From positions 60,402,709 to 60,466,708 of the forward strand of contig CM043971.1 in assembly GCA_014529385.2 (NCBI GenBank): a DNA stretch of 64,000 nt. Reading direction: 5' to 3'. The translations under genes and the position numbers were made by a program. Under the pieces are notes generated by a model, which was given only the letters and a program-made list of their open reading frames with translations, was not told where the DNA came from and made no database searches. This stretch comes from Adiantum capillus-veneris (lineage: Eukaryota; Streptophyta; Polypodiopsida; Polypodiales; Pteridaceae). Positions 27,947 to 40,270 of the stretch are shown in pieces. Position 1 is the stretch's first letter; each line of letters starts with the position of its first letter.

Positions 27947-28213
27947 CTACAACGCTTGCTTCTTTGGGCCGCGCCGAAAGCGACACAAAGTCTTATGAAG
28001 CTCCTTCAATGCTTCAACTTTGTCTATGGACGTAGGTCCACCTTCTTCAAGAATCTCCAAGGCTGAAAATTCCTGAAACCACTTCCAACACAAAAACATG
28101 AACATACCCATTCCATGTAAAGTGAATGGAAAAAATCTAATCTTCCTAAAAGACTGTGCATGCAATGTAGATGTCAAACCGTTCATCAAACACATGCAAA
28201 ACATGGAATCCAA
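27947..28213 (-). pseudogene. Gag-like fragment in LARD-like element
   Basis: The frame reads LNGLTSTLHAQSFRKIRFFP, then FTLHG and, a few residues on, KWFQEFSALEILEEGG. The pattern R-FPF-L-G...WFQ is that of the plant retrotransposon gag core, where the Trp normally follows the Gly closely. A short insertion separates them here. No pol motif occurs anywhere in 27833-29675. Confidence 0.55.
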
Positions 28214-28719
28214 ACTCGTCTTTCTGATCTAAATCAATCAACTGTGGCAAATCACAATGGACATGCCGATGCTTGATGCTCAATTCTTCTCGTGCTCTTT
28301 CTATGACTGTGTCTAGGAACAGACATTGAATGTGACTTCCTTGAATGCAAACATTTCATCTTTTCATGAGAAATCCACATACATCCGTGCTCATTCATGA
28401 GTGAATGGTGCTCAACGTACAATATGGCATGCCTATGAAAGGATCACATAAAGACGTTGACTAAAATACAGGAGACGATCACGAATGAAACACTCGTACA
28501 ATGCGTGCTGACTAATCACTCGAACATATAATACTTCCTATGGGGGTTCTTTGGACCTAGGCTTGAGAGCCAAGATCCGTTCTTCCTGAGGGGGTTCTTT
28601 GGACCTAGGCTCGAGAGCCAAATCAGCTCTTCGTGATTGATCGAATCTGCAATGAGGTTAGCTTCACTAGAAACAATATCAACTAACCCATTATTCTTGT
28701 GAACCATCACATCTTTTTC

Positions 28720-29094
28720 CTACAAATCATCATGCTTGTGAGAAATCACATCTTGATCATCGTGCTTGTCCTTATCATGCAATTCATCATGCTTATCATC
28801 ATGCAAATCGTGTGTGTCATGATTTGGAGAAGAAGAGACTGAGAGGGTCTCCTTTTCCTGATCCTTTGCAATCTGTGCCTGCACACTAGAAAAGAGTCGG
28901 AACAACTCTTGCATCTGTTGGGCTCTCTGTTCGGCCGCCAAGCGGGCACGCTCACGCTCACGCTCACGCTCACGCTCACGCTCACGCTCACGCTCACGCT
29001 CACGCTCACGCTCACGCTCAAAGTCGGCCTTTCTTCTTGCTTGTCTTGCTTCACGTTCTAACTTCATGTCCATCATCATGTCGAAAGCCTCCAT
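28720..29094 (-). CDS. Small charged protein with Arg-Glu dipeptide repeat (LARD internal ORF)
   Basis: ATG at 29094; 124 residues. An N-terminal MEAFDMMMDMKLEREARQ is followed by about a dozen Arg-Glu dipeptides encoded by a hexanucleotide repeat (plus strand CACGCT, 28947-29019). Then come an Ala/Gln/Leu segment (QQMQELFRLFSSVQAQIAKD) likely to be helical, and a C-terminal His/Asp-rich tail with HDD and HDKHDD words. The RE run would form a highly charged single helix. It lies mid-element between the primer site and the gag-like fragment, so it is probably the N-terminal part of a gag-related protein. I recognise no family. It may not be expressed as a separate protein. Confidence 0.45.
   Translation of the reverse strand: MEAFDMMMDMKLEREARQARRKADFERERERERERERERERERERERERARLAAEQRAQQMQELFRLFSSVQAQIAKDQEKETLSVSSSPNHDTHDLHDDKHDELHDKDKHDDQDVISHKHDDL
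28947..29019 (-). repeat. Hexanucleotide (AGCGTG)n coding repeat
   Basis: About twelve perfect 6-bp units encoding Arg-Glu dipeptides. Confidence 0.93.
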
Positions 29095-29662
29095 AGGAGT
29101 TAGTGCAATCCTTGGCGTAGATGGGGAAGGGGGAGGTCAGAAAAACCTCCTGGTGGGGAAAATTCTTCTTCCCCACTCCCATGCTCACCACCTCCATGCG
29201 AAGTATCCATTCCGCTTCGGGTCCACTGAAGTCTTGGGTTCTTAAGTTCACGAGGAACTTGGGTTCTTGTGGGTCTTGGTTCTTGAGGTTCTTGAGTTTC
29301 GTAAGTTCTTACGGTTCTTCTTTCGCTTGCAATCTGTGGTAGAGAAGGATCTTCTCTTCACCTGAGTTCTTCTCTCTTCCGCGGGCGCACCCCTTGGCGG
29401 CCTTGCGCTCACACCAAGCTTGCTTTTTCCCACCTCATGTCGATTGGCCGGCCGTTAAGTGCACGGTCCGCTCTCAATGAGTGAAAAGAGGCATAAGGGG
29501 AGGCTGGACAAGCCCTTCTTTCTTGGGTTTCTTGTCACTCTTCAAAGACACGATTAGGAATCGACACGCGCAAGAGGACTTGGTTGACTTGCGACCGCAA
29601 CAAGCAAAAAAATTCTGTGGTTCTTGTGGTTCTTTCCTTGAGTGATATAGAACACTGCCAAA

Positions 29663-29674
29663 GCTCTGATACCA
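29663..29674 (-). other. Primer binding site (tRNA-iMet) of LARD-like element
   Basis: The minus strand reads TGGTATCAGAGC one base after the 5' LTR. Confidence 0.93.
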
Positions 29675-29675
29675 A

Positions 29676-30829
29676 TGTAAGGTGCAGCGGAAGTGAATGT
29701 TGAACTTTGCTCAAGATGAGTGCTCCGAACTGTGCTCAAGGGTTCCTTTTACCTTTGAAGGGAGAGCCTTCCGTTTTCTTAACGAGAGAGTGCAAGTGAT
29801 CACAAACAAAGTGAATAGACAGTGTGCGTGTAGGTGCTGAGACTGAGAGATAGAGAGAGAAGAGAATATGACACCGGGAAGTTGTCAAACCCTCCTCCAA
29901 GGGCCCCACTCTCGATGGTGAGAGTGGTCTATGCTATTGATTGCACAATCTGGTACAAGATGCTGATGCAAATCTAAATGATGCTATCTCGAGGCCGACG
30001 GTGGTGCCGACGATGACGAGACTATGGCTGAAAACTGAATGCTTGGAAATGCTTGGCGAATCTGCAATTGTCGACGATGATGGCTGAATCTACTGTCTTA
30101 AAAACGCTGGATCTGCTGAGTCTAAATGCTGATACCCTGGCTGAAAAACGCTGCCCTAAAGCTGGCCAAAACGCTGATGTTTACTGGTTCAAAACGCTGT
30201 TAATGCTGTTCAAAAACGCTGGTCATGGGGCTGAATGCACGGCACGGCGGCAGCAGGCTGAAAAACGCTGTCTATGGGGACTGAAATCGCCAGGTCTTCA
30301 AGGCTGGAAATGCTGACTTGCAAGCTTCACAAACGCTGGTTTTGCTGCTTTGGGAAACGCTGCAGAAGATGGGTAAAATCGTTGGCTTCCCATGCTAAAA
30401 ATGCTGGGGCTTCTGGGCTGGAAACGCCAGGTTCTTGGGGCAATCTTGCTTGAGAAGGTGCTTATTGAGCAATGCTTCTGCTGTCTCTTCTGCCAGAAAG
30501 TGCTAGCTCTGGTTTCCTTATATATTATCTTATGCAAATTGCCCTACCCAGTTTCCAACAAAAGTCCCTTAAAATAATAAGTGAAAAATGTCAAAAATAG
30601 GGAAAATAGGTCTATGCACTGTAAAAATGCTCCTGATGGGAATTTGATGATCATGCTGTGTGCAACGAGAGGATCTGCATCTATTGTAAGTGTCTGGACA
30701 TGCACGGTCTGCGAATAGACTCACAAAGGTGCCAGATCACTTCCTATCCTAAACTGACTTGACTGAACTGAACCCTGGTCATGCTGTAGCTTGTCCATGG
30801 ACACATAGGGTTGGATGTGTCACGTGACA
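29676..30829 (-). repeat. 5' LTR of LARD-like element (1,154 bp)
   Basis: The intact LTR runs TGTCACGTGACA...CACCTTACA on the minus strand. On the plus strand it contains more than ten AAAACGCTG-type words (30100-30430). Confidence 0.93.
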
Positions 30830-30834
30830 CCAGG

Positions 30835-32556
<1,722 letters not shown>

Positions 32557-32561
32557 TAATG

Positions 32562-34266
32562 TGAAACCAGCCCGTGGGGCGGTAGGCTTTGGCTTTCACC
32601 CGAGATTCTTTACTTTAGACACACACACAGAGCACTTTGCAAAGGGAACCTGCGATGGGAATTAACACACACGGCTCGGAAGCTAGAATGCCCCGAGCAG
32701 ACGCCGACAACCTGTAGGCCCCAAAATTGGCGCCCCTTTTGGTATTTCTTTATTCTTTGAGAGGGTAAATTACAAAGTAAGGTCTTGGGAATCCTTCACC
32801 TGTATCACACTAGATACTACTTGATTTGGCCAAATTTCGATAGCATAATAGCCCCAAAACTTACGCGAAATCATTCCCCTGCTCGATCTCACTTGCACTG
32901 GCGTAAACCCTCTAATTCCTGCCCAAAAACAGTAAATTCAGCTCGCTGTATATACTAGTTTTTGCCCAGTTTTCAGCCCCAAACAGTCCCCCAACTGTCC
33001 TTTGCCACTAGGGCACAATTCCCAAGAGTTTTGGCGTCCGTATGGCTGAAAAACAGTCAATTTACAGCTCATACAGAGCGCTGACAACGCACCTGAACGG
33101 TGAGGTTATGACCCTCACCGGTGCCTGCTTTGGAGTAGCAGTCAGCTATCCCAGTCAGCTACCCCTGTTCCTGCTCAAGGAGGCTCTTGCCTCAGCACAA
33201 AAGCATGAAACCACACAACAATACATCAGTCAAATGAAGAGCCCTCTTGTGGGGCATCACATAACTGCACGTAGGGGAGAGAGAGCAGTGTGTAGCGTGT
33301 AGGGCATCACTCCTAGCACCACACTGTACATGGGAGGGAAAGAAAGCACTCCATAGCTCTTAACTTGTGATAGGTTCTCAATGAAGCATCCCCCAGCATA
33401 AATCGAGCGTCCCCTCTTTTGCCCTTGACCTGTAATGTATCTGTGAATAAATAGATACAAAAAGGGAAAGATTTCCAATGCTGCCAAAACCTGTGTATCG
33501 CTGAAAACGCAGCAAAACAGCCCTGCAAACATGCATCTGATGCCTTCGAATGCTGAAAATGAGCTCCTTGGAACTAGGTACAATCATGGGAAGCTCAAAA
33601 ATGGAGAGAAATGGCTGAAAACTGCGTTATCAGCCTCCAAAAGTGCTCCAGAAAGTCAGCTACGAGTTCTGTTCTCCCAAACTTGGTAAATTGACCAAAA
33701 AGTGCCACTTGGCACTCATACATGCAATTTTCCCGCATTGGGCTTCCCGCTTAAAAATCTCTCAATTGGTGCATCAGTTGACTTTGCAGCAGAGTACTAA
33801 AATGTTTCCCTTGTCATTCTGAAGCTAATGACGCGAACACATTTCAAGGCCCAAAATAGCAGTTCCCTAATTTTTAGGAGATGCTTTCGTTGGGCTCCCA
33901 CTAGTCTTCTGACCATCTATCCTCATTGGGACCGCATCCAAAAGTGCAATGTGACCCAACTGTTGGATACTTTCTGTTGGTGATCCCACCTTGACTTTAT
34001 GCCTTTATTGAGTTCACTTCCTAGTATCCACCAACTTGCTAAGTGCGACGGGGGGACCTACATGATCTTGAACTGAGCCTAGACATCCTTTTACTTTATG
34101 AGTTCCAATGCCGACCAACTTCCCGTCTGCGGGTGAAACTACCGTTCACATTGGCCATACAATGTCCGGCCATTTGCAACTTCAAAAAGAGGGTCTCAAA
34201 AATCAAACAAAAATCATTGGAAAGAAACCAACAACTAAGGTTAGCAGTTGCCACGTCCTCGTGACA
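32562..34266 (-). repeat. 3' LTR of the 1.7-kb-LTR element
   Basis: On the plus strand it starts TGAAACCAGCCCGTGG and ends CCTCGTGACA. It aligns with 35138-36796 over its whole length, with scattered substitutions and a few indels. Confidence 0.9.
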
Positions 34267-34439
34267 TACCCCCCTCTTGAAATTGCAAACGTTCTCGATT
34301 GCATACCATAAATACATGCACTGATGATCTTGTGTTGTTAGCACTCTTTTATCATCACATGTATCCGCAAGAAAGACTGTCAAAACATATGTACAAATAA
34401 CTTAATGAGACCTTCATACTTTTGTTAAACTGTACACTG

Positions 34440-34637
34440 CTATTGCATTGAATCCATGAGTACATTTGATGTGCTAGCTCTATCATTACCCCTCCTTTGC
34501 AGACATTGGGTTGGGGCATACGTAGGCTGTAACCCAAAGACTTTAAGATAAAGCTGCAATACATTTGGTGACTCTGACAGTTCATGCTCTTCCATCCACT
34601 TTGCATCCATAGGTGGATAGTTCTTGAACTTCACCAC
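34440..34637 (-). pseudogene. Chromodomain-like C-terminus of gypsy pol
   Basis: The frame reads VKFKNYPPMDAKWMEEHEL, then SESPNVLQLYLKVFG. The VK(F/W)K-Y-P...W block is the core of the chromodomain that ends integrase in chromoviruses and guides insertion to heterochromatin. All upstream pol domains are missing. Confidence 0.7.
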
Positions 34638-34917
34638 ATAGCATCTTGCAACCTGTCCCTTAACTTTTTACCTGTGCAAGAGGCTCTTGCCTCTGCAAAC
34701 GAGCATAATTCCACAACATTGACGTACCACCCATGACTAAGCAAGCTCAAATTTCAAGATGATTTACCAATGCGTCATAGAATCCAAGCAATCGTCTCAG
34801 AGAATCGGCAAGCAGTGTGTCACCTGGCAGACCTTCGTCACTCCCGTAGGAGATCTAGTGGCCAATCTACCACCATGAGACCTCTCCCTATCTCATCTTG
34901 GTTCATCCTTGCAAACC

Positions 34918-35040
34918 CTAAAAACGCAGCAGAAAATCAGCCCTAATTTGACCACTTTTTGGCAGAGCGTATATGTGGAATTTCTTGTCCTCCTGTGAAG
35001 AGGAACCCTCTTCCATAATGCCATTCCCTTTGTCGGCCAT
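34918..35040 (-). pseudogene. Gag N-terminal stub
   Basis: From ATG at 35040: MADKGNGIMEEGSSSQEDKK, ending at a stop after about 40 codons. The position just inside the 5' LTR suggests the start of gag. Too short to assign by sequence. Confidence 0.4.
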
Positions 35041-35137
35041 AGTGTAATCCTGCGTTCCTGTACTCTGTGTCTTTACCCAAAACAATCGAGGCTCACTCTT
35101 TGAGGAAAATGTGATTGATATTCCGGCAATGGAACCT

Positions 35138-36796
35138 TGAAACCTGCCCGTGGGGCGGTAGGCTTTGGCTTTTATCCGAGATTCTTTACTTTATACACAC
35201 ACACAGAGCACTTTGCAAAGGGAACCTGTGACGGGAATTAACACTTGAATACACACACGGCTCGGAAGCTAGAATGCCCCGAGTAGACGCCGACATCTGT
35301 AGGCCCCAAAATTGGCGCCCCTTTCTGTATTTCTTTATTCTTTGAGAGGGTAAATTACAAAGTAAGGTCCTGGGAATCCTGTACCTGTATCACACTAGAT
35401 ACTACCTGATTTGGCCAAATTTTGACAGCATAACAGCCCCAAAACTTGCGCGAAATCAATTCCCGTGCTGGATCTCACTTGCACTGGCGTAAACCCTCTG
35501 ATTCCTGCCCAAAAAACAGTAAATTCAGCTCGCTCTATTTATTGGTTTTTGCCCTGTTTTCAGCCCCAAACAGTCACCCAACTGTCCTTTGCTAGTGGGG
35601 CACGATTCCCAAGAGTTCTGGTGTCCGTATGGCTGAAAAACAGTCAATTTACAGCGCATACACAGCGCTGAAAACGCACCTGTACGGTGAGGTTATGACC
35701 CTCACCGGTGCCTGCTTTGGAGTAGCAGTCAGCTACCCCTGTTCCTGCTCAAGGAGGCTCTTGCCTCAGCGAAAAGCATGAAACCACATAGCAGTACTTC
35801 AGTCAAATGAAGAGCCCTCTTGTGGGGCATCATATAACTGCACGTAGGGGGGAGAGAGAGCAATGTGTAGCGTGCAGGGCATCACTCCTAGCACCACACT
35901 GTACATGGGAGGGAAAGAAAGCACTCCATAGCTCTTAACCTGTGACAGGTTCTCAATGAAGCATCCCCCAACATAAATCGAGCGCCCTCTCTTCTACCCT
36001 CGACCTGTAATACATCTGTGAACAAATAGATGCAAAAAGGGAAAGATTCCAAAACCTGCGTATCGTTGAAAACGCAGCAAGACAGCCCTGCAAACACGCA
36101 TCTGATGCCTTCCAATGCTGAAAATGAACTCCTTGGACCTAGGTAAAGTCATGGGAAGCTCAAAAATGGAGAGAAATGGCTGAAAATCAGCGTTATCAGC
36201 CTCCAAAACTGCTCCAGAAAGTCAGTTACGAGTTCTGTTCTCCCAAACTTGGTAAATTGACCAAAAAGTGCCACTTGGCACTCATACATGCAATTTTCCC
36301 GCATTGGGCTTCCCGCTTAAAAATCTCTCAACTGGTGCATCAATTGACTTTGCAGCAGAGTACTAAAATGTTTCCCTTGTCATTCTGAAGCTAATGACGC
36401 GAATACATTTCAAGGCCCAAAATAGCAGTTCCCTAATTTTTAGGAGATGCTTTTGTTGGGCTCCCACTAGTCTTCAGACCATCTATCCTCATTGGGACCG
36501 CATCCAAAAGTGCAATGTGGCCCAACTTTCCGATACTTTCTGTTGGTGATCCCACCTTGACTTTATGCCTTTATTGAGTTCACTTCCTAGTATTCGCAAC
36601 TTGCTAAGTGCGACGAGGGGACCTACATGATCTTGAACTGAGCCTAGACATCCTTTTACTTTATGAGTTCCAATGCCGACCAACTTCCCGTCTGCGGGTC
36701 AAACTACCGTTCACATTGGCCATACAATGTCCGACCATTTGCAACTTCAAAAGAGGGTCTCAAAAAGGGGTTAGCAGTTGCCACATCCTCGTGACA
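35138..36796 (-). repeat. 5' LTR of the 1.7-kb-LTR element
   Basis: See 32562-34266. On the plus strand it starts TGAAACCTGCCCGTGG and ends CCTCGTGACA, followed by TSD TAATG. Confidence 0.9.
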
Positions 36797-36801
36797 TAAT
36801 G

Positions 36802-37134
36802 CATCCCATCTCCCAAACCACTTCTTTACGTCTTGCATCCATCCCGTGCTCAAGATCTTGCTTTTATGCATCTTTTGAACTTTTTTTCTTGCTTCCCATG
36901 CAATTGTAGGAAGTGGACGTGAGGGGTTTTGACACATCTTTATCATGTACTCCACAACCCTTTTCATGCCCATAACCTCAATAGGAAGAGATCCCGACTC
37001 AAGAAGTAGGAGCATATATGGTGTTTGCGTTTTAACTTGGAGAAAATTTGTAAGAAAACGCTTTTGGATATTCTCAAACTCTTTTCAAGTAGACTTTGAG
37101 ATGCTTCCGCCCCACACTTCAACTCCATAAAGAG
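36802..37134 (-). mobile_element. LINE E, RT C-terminal part
   Basis: The minus strand encodes YMLLLLESGSLPIEVMGMKR and, before it, LYGVEVWGGSISKSTWKEF, a LINE RT thumb/connection block. The 5' truncation at 37134 sits directly against a short (CT)n. It is interrupted by the LTR element and continues at 32556. Confidence 0.82.
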
Positions 37135-37150
37135 GAGAGAGAGAGAGAGA
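37135..37150. repeat. (GA)n between LINE F 3' end and LINE E 5' end
   Basis: Eight GA units, with a LINE end on each side. Confidence 0.85.
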
Positions 37151-37935
37151 AATGAAATGTTATATTAACGTCTTCAAAAGGCCAAAGTGACCTATGAGAC
37201 CAGAAAGTTACAATGCGGTGTCTCTGATACAAAGTAAGATTGACAAAAAAATAAATTAAACTAGGATAACAAAGTATAAATACTACGGAATCCTAGACTA
37301 AGCTGATAGGTGTGAAAGGTGAAAGGCGTGAAATGTGTGAACTAAGCAGTACAATGTGTAGACAATATGGGAGGGAAGTAGAGATCCATCTTCATAGAGA
37401 TTCATCTTCATCTGCGCTTTGGTCTACGAAAAAGTATGGCTCGAATTCTTTGCTGTAGCCTCCTTCGAAATTGTGTAGCTCCTCTTCTCCATCGGGGTCG
37501 TCTAGATCTCCCTAGCTCCAATGCTCGGTCTATGAGAATGCCAGTAGTGCGGGCAGACCTCTCCATTGTTGGCTGTCTGTTCTTCTGGGTGTACATTATC
37601 CAGTGTAAAGAAATCTGTGATCTGTCTCTGGGGTTGTCTCTCTTCGGCTCTCCTCAGTTCTCTATGCCTGTGTAACTCGAGTAGATATAGCCCAAGACAT
37701 CTCTGATCCTCATAACTCATGACCCTAGATAGAGGCCCAAAACCTTCTCTGAATAGACAATGAAAGCGGCCTCGTATCTCATAGTACACTGTGCAATGAC
37801 ATATGTAATGTACCTCTGTCTCTGGCTCTAGATGGCATAAGCGGCATATCCTGTTATTTGCTGGTGTCCCTCTGAATCTGCCAGTCTCAATCTCGAGCTG
37901 ATGTGAGGACGTGCGTATCTGGCCAATGGCACAAC

Positions 37936-37940
<5 letters not shown>
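37151..37940 (-). mobile_element. LINE F, 5'-truncated copy of family A/B
   Basis: On the minus strand it starts in ORF2 at the CAIGQIRTSSHQ block and ends with the family 3' UTR (...AACATTTCATTT). Both ends abut (CT)n on the sense strand. Confidence 0.9.
37502..37940 (-). pseudogene. LINE F ORF2 C-terminus with zinc finger
   Basis: The frame runs from the (CT)n tract through RCAIGQIRTSSHQLEIETGR and the finger ICRLCHLEPETEVHYICHC to a stop at 37502. It is the best preserved ORF2 tail in the window, with no internal stop, but it lacks endonuclease and RT. Confidence 0.85.
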
Positions 37941-38018
<78 letters not shown>

Positions 38019-38037
38019 GATGATGATGATGATGATG
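37941..38037. repeat. (GA)n(GAT)n compound microsatellite next to a splice acceptor
   Basis: GA run 37941-38014, then eight GAT units to 38037. It lies immediately upstream of the JMJ exon 11 acceptor at 38041-38042. Confidence 0.95.
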
Positions 38038-38042
38038 TGCAG

Positions 38043-38340
38043 GCTGTGGAATTGTTGGATTGGCGACACCAATGTCTGGAATATTGGACGGGGCGGATGA
38101 GTGCCATTGGATTACTTCAAACCCAATTTCAACCGCAGTTTGGGAGTGTGATCGGGTCTGGTATGTCATTTATGGTTTGCAACATGGTAGTTCCTAACTT
38201 CCTATGTATAGGCCTTGTAAGACTGATATTCGTTTTCCTCTACAGAGAATGTGGTTGCTAACCAACAGAGCCAAACATTATTAGAAAGAGCTGCACCATT
38301 CGGCTTCAACACCATGCCGATGCACAACCTATGGCAGTAA
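38043..38340 (+). CDS. JMJ demethylase gene, exons 11-12 (FYRC end and C-terminus)
   Basis: Exon 11, 38043-38160, reads AVELLDWRHQCLEYW and on to SVIGSG. This matches the conserved end of FYRC in plant JMJ14-type proteins (pattern AxExLDxxHxxxEYW), exactly what is missing after exon 10 (...SPHIIK). It starts in phase 0, as exon 10 requires. Donor TCTG|GTATGT at 38160/38161, intron to TTTTCCTCTACAG, exon 12 at 38246-38340 reading ENVVANQQSQTLLERAAPFG and ending MHNLWQ with TAA at 38338. The 118 + 95 bases give an exact frame, for a total protein of about 1,219 residues. The exon 11 acceptor lacks a polypyrimidine tract. If exon 11 is not spliced at 38160, the frame would end at 38261 instead. 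Confidence 0.8.
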
Positions 38341-39685
38341 ATTGCTTGATTTGTTATTTGCTGTCATCCTGGCCAAGAAGCTAGTGGGTGTTGCTTTGAC
38401 GACACAAAAATGGATGGAGTAGGCCCTTTGAAAGCTGTATGTGTGCCTCTATAAAGAGGCTCTGCCACATCTATTTACGTGCCCCTGGCTCAGCCAACCT
38501 AATTGTAACATAATAGAAATGAGGGGGTACAAGTCTTGTATGTTTCTGTGTAGTCTTCTTACTTTTAGTCGAGTGACCCTTGCTGTTATGCTTAGCCATT
38601 CCTTGCGTCAGAGTTTTGAGGCCGAAACGGCTCTGGCAAAATTTTCCCATTATTGTATTCATTTATTATTTTTTGGGGGGTTGCTTGCTTTTTGTCAACG
38701 TTAGTGTGTATGAGGGCAATGAGCTCTCTTCTTCTTCGTGGCTGATGCAAACAGTTTTCAAGAGCGAGGCTGTGATTCTATTATGAAGAAACCCGACTCA
38801 TCTCTCCATTGGTGGAATGATCTTTCTCATCCATATATGGATTTTGTCTTGAAGCTATAAGTGCCATAATGCAACTCTCGAGGGTTTTGGAAACATAAGA
38901 GAAGCTAAAACATTGTTAAAAGTTATTTCGAGAGGTTACTACAGTGTTTATGGGCTTGCTGTTGAGAAATGAGCACTTGATGTATGTTTTCTGAAAGCAT
39001 TAGTCAAAAGAAAGATGGTACATTTTAGTATTTTAATTCGAACGAGGGGGAAATGTTGTGTCATGTGGTTGCTTTTAAACTGTTTCAATGGAACAGTATA
39101 TTGCTTGTGGATCAATGTACAACTGAATGTAGATGTCTTCTTGTGAAGAGACTCCTCTCATACCTAAGCCATGACAAGGCGAACATTTTACCTTGACAAG
39201 CATCTATATTCACATGGGAATGTTGCGTTGACATCAAAATGTTGACAACGTTTGGCACATCACATAGGTTGCTTTCCCTTGATGAAGACAGGTCACTTGA
39301 TTCTCAAAATACCAAAGCATTGACGTCAAGAATAAAACATTTGAATCTACCCGTTATTGGTGGGGTCTTACTTTGAGGAACATGATGTCACCTGGTGCAT
39401 GGCCTGTTGTAATTTTGTTCAACTTTTGAAGCTTAAGGTAGAAGTTGACGACAATTTGAATCGTTTTGAGATGTCCTCGATAATGCATGATCCATGCATT
39501 TTTCCTTCCTCAAATTATGCAATGCAGTAACATTTCTTGAACTTATAGATTATAATATATTCATAGTATTGCAGGTAAGAGTTTCATCTTTCACCTTCAG
39601 TAGTGGCAAGAGGAATTAATTGTTCTTTTCCTCCAACTTGTGTGCGCCCAGGAACACAATCCACTTTTAACAATCCATCCTCAAG

Positions 39686-39728
<43 letters not shown>
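39686..39728. repeat. (TG)n microsatellite
   Basis: About 21 TG units. Confidence 0.95.
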
Positions 39729-39732
<4 letters not shown>

Positions 39733-40227
39733 TGCAACCATGCCATGTACAAGACATGAAACATGTGAGAAAATCACAAGGCCTTTCTATTGATGCAAAA
39801 TTAGTAAAGGAAGAAGCACACAAAGATGAGAGTTCGAGATTGTGTTAAACATCTCCAACAATGTCAATCGTGGGAGATTTAATGAAGACTTATTATTCCT
39901 CTCTACAAGCATCTATCTTTTTCTTCAAAAATCCAGCTTGCTATTTTATGTCCTTACTGAACTAGCCATACAAATTTAGACTGAACTAGCCATACAAATT
40001 TAGACCAGATGCGACATGTTTAAAGTAAACTTTTGGTTCACATGAAAGCCCTTCAAAGGATTGCGTGTAATCGAATAAGGGTTAATGTTTTGAAAATTCC
40101 ACAATGCAAAGTGAGTAACAAAGGTATTGATTGCATGTAACCATCAAAGGAGTTGATTGTAAATGAAAAATGTAAAGAAGGGTTGTAACTCAGATGTTAC
40201 CGAAAAGCAAGGTAAAGTATGATTGAA

Positions 40228-40229
<2 letters not shown>

Positions 40230-40267
<38 letters not shown>
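40230..40267. repeat. (AT)n microsatellite
   Basis: About 19 AT units. Confidence 0.95.

Positions 40268-40270
<3 letters not shown>

Larger units (their letters stand above)
24349..30829 (-). mobile_element. Non-autonomous LTR retrotransposon (LARD/TR-GAG-like), minus strand
   Basis: 5' LTR 29676-30829, PBS 29663-29674, internal 27833-29675 (1.84 kb), polypurine tract about 27833-27847, 3' LTR 24349-27832. TSD CCAGG is at 24344-24348 and 30830-30834. Excision would rejoin LINE D. The internal part is too short for pol and carries only gag-like frames. The 3' LTR is expanded from 1.15 kb to 3.5 kb by two plus-strand solo LTRs of the same family. Adding the three LTR pieces (24349-24646, 25852-26625 and 27756-27832, plus one TSD copy each) gives the intact LTR length. 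Confidence 0.93.
32562..36796 (-). mobile_element. LTR retrotransposon with 1.7-kb LTRs and deleted interior, minus strand
   Basis: LTRs at 32562-34266 (3') and 35138-36796 (5'). The 5-bp TSD TAATG is at 32557-32561 and 36797-36801. A polypurine tract (minus strand AAGAGGGGGGTA, 34267-34278) precedes the 3' LTR. The interior is only about 870 bp. I see no clear tRNA primer match next to the 5' LTR. The interior has a gag-like start and a chromodomain-like end, so this is a gypsy chromovirus that lost nearly all of pol. Confidence 0.9.

Noticed and set aside
34967-35040. A tRNA primer site next to the 5' LTR of the 32562-36796 element.
   Set aside because: The sequence inside the LTR (AGGTTCCATTGCCGG on the minus strand) does not begin with TGG and matches no tRNA end I can name.
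39584-39848. Open frames with Thr-His or Cys-Val repeats.
   Set aside because: Translation of a (TG)n microsatellite.
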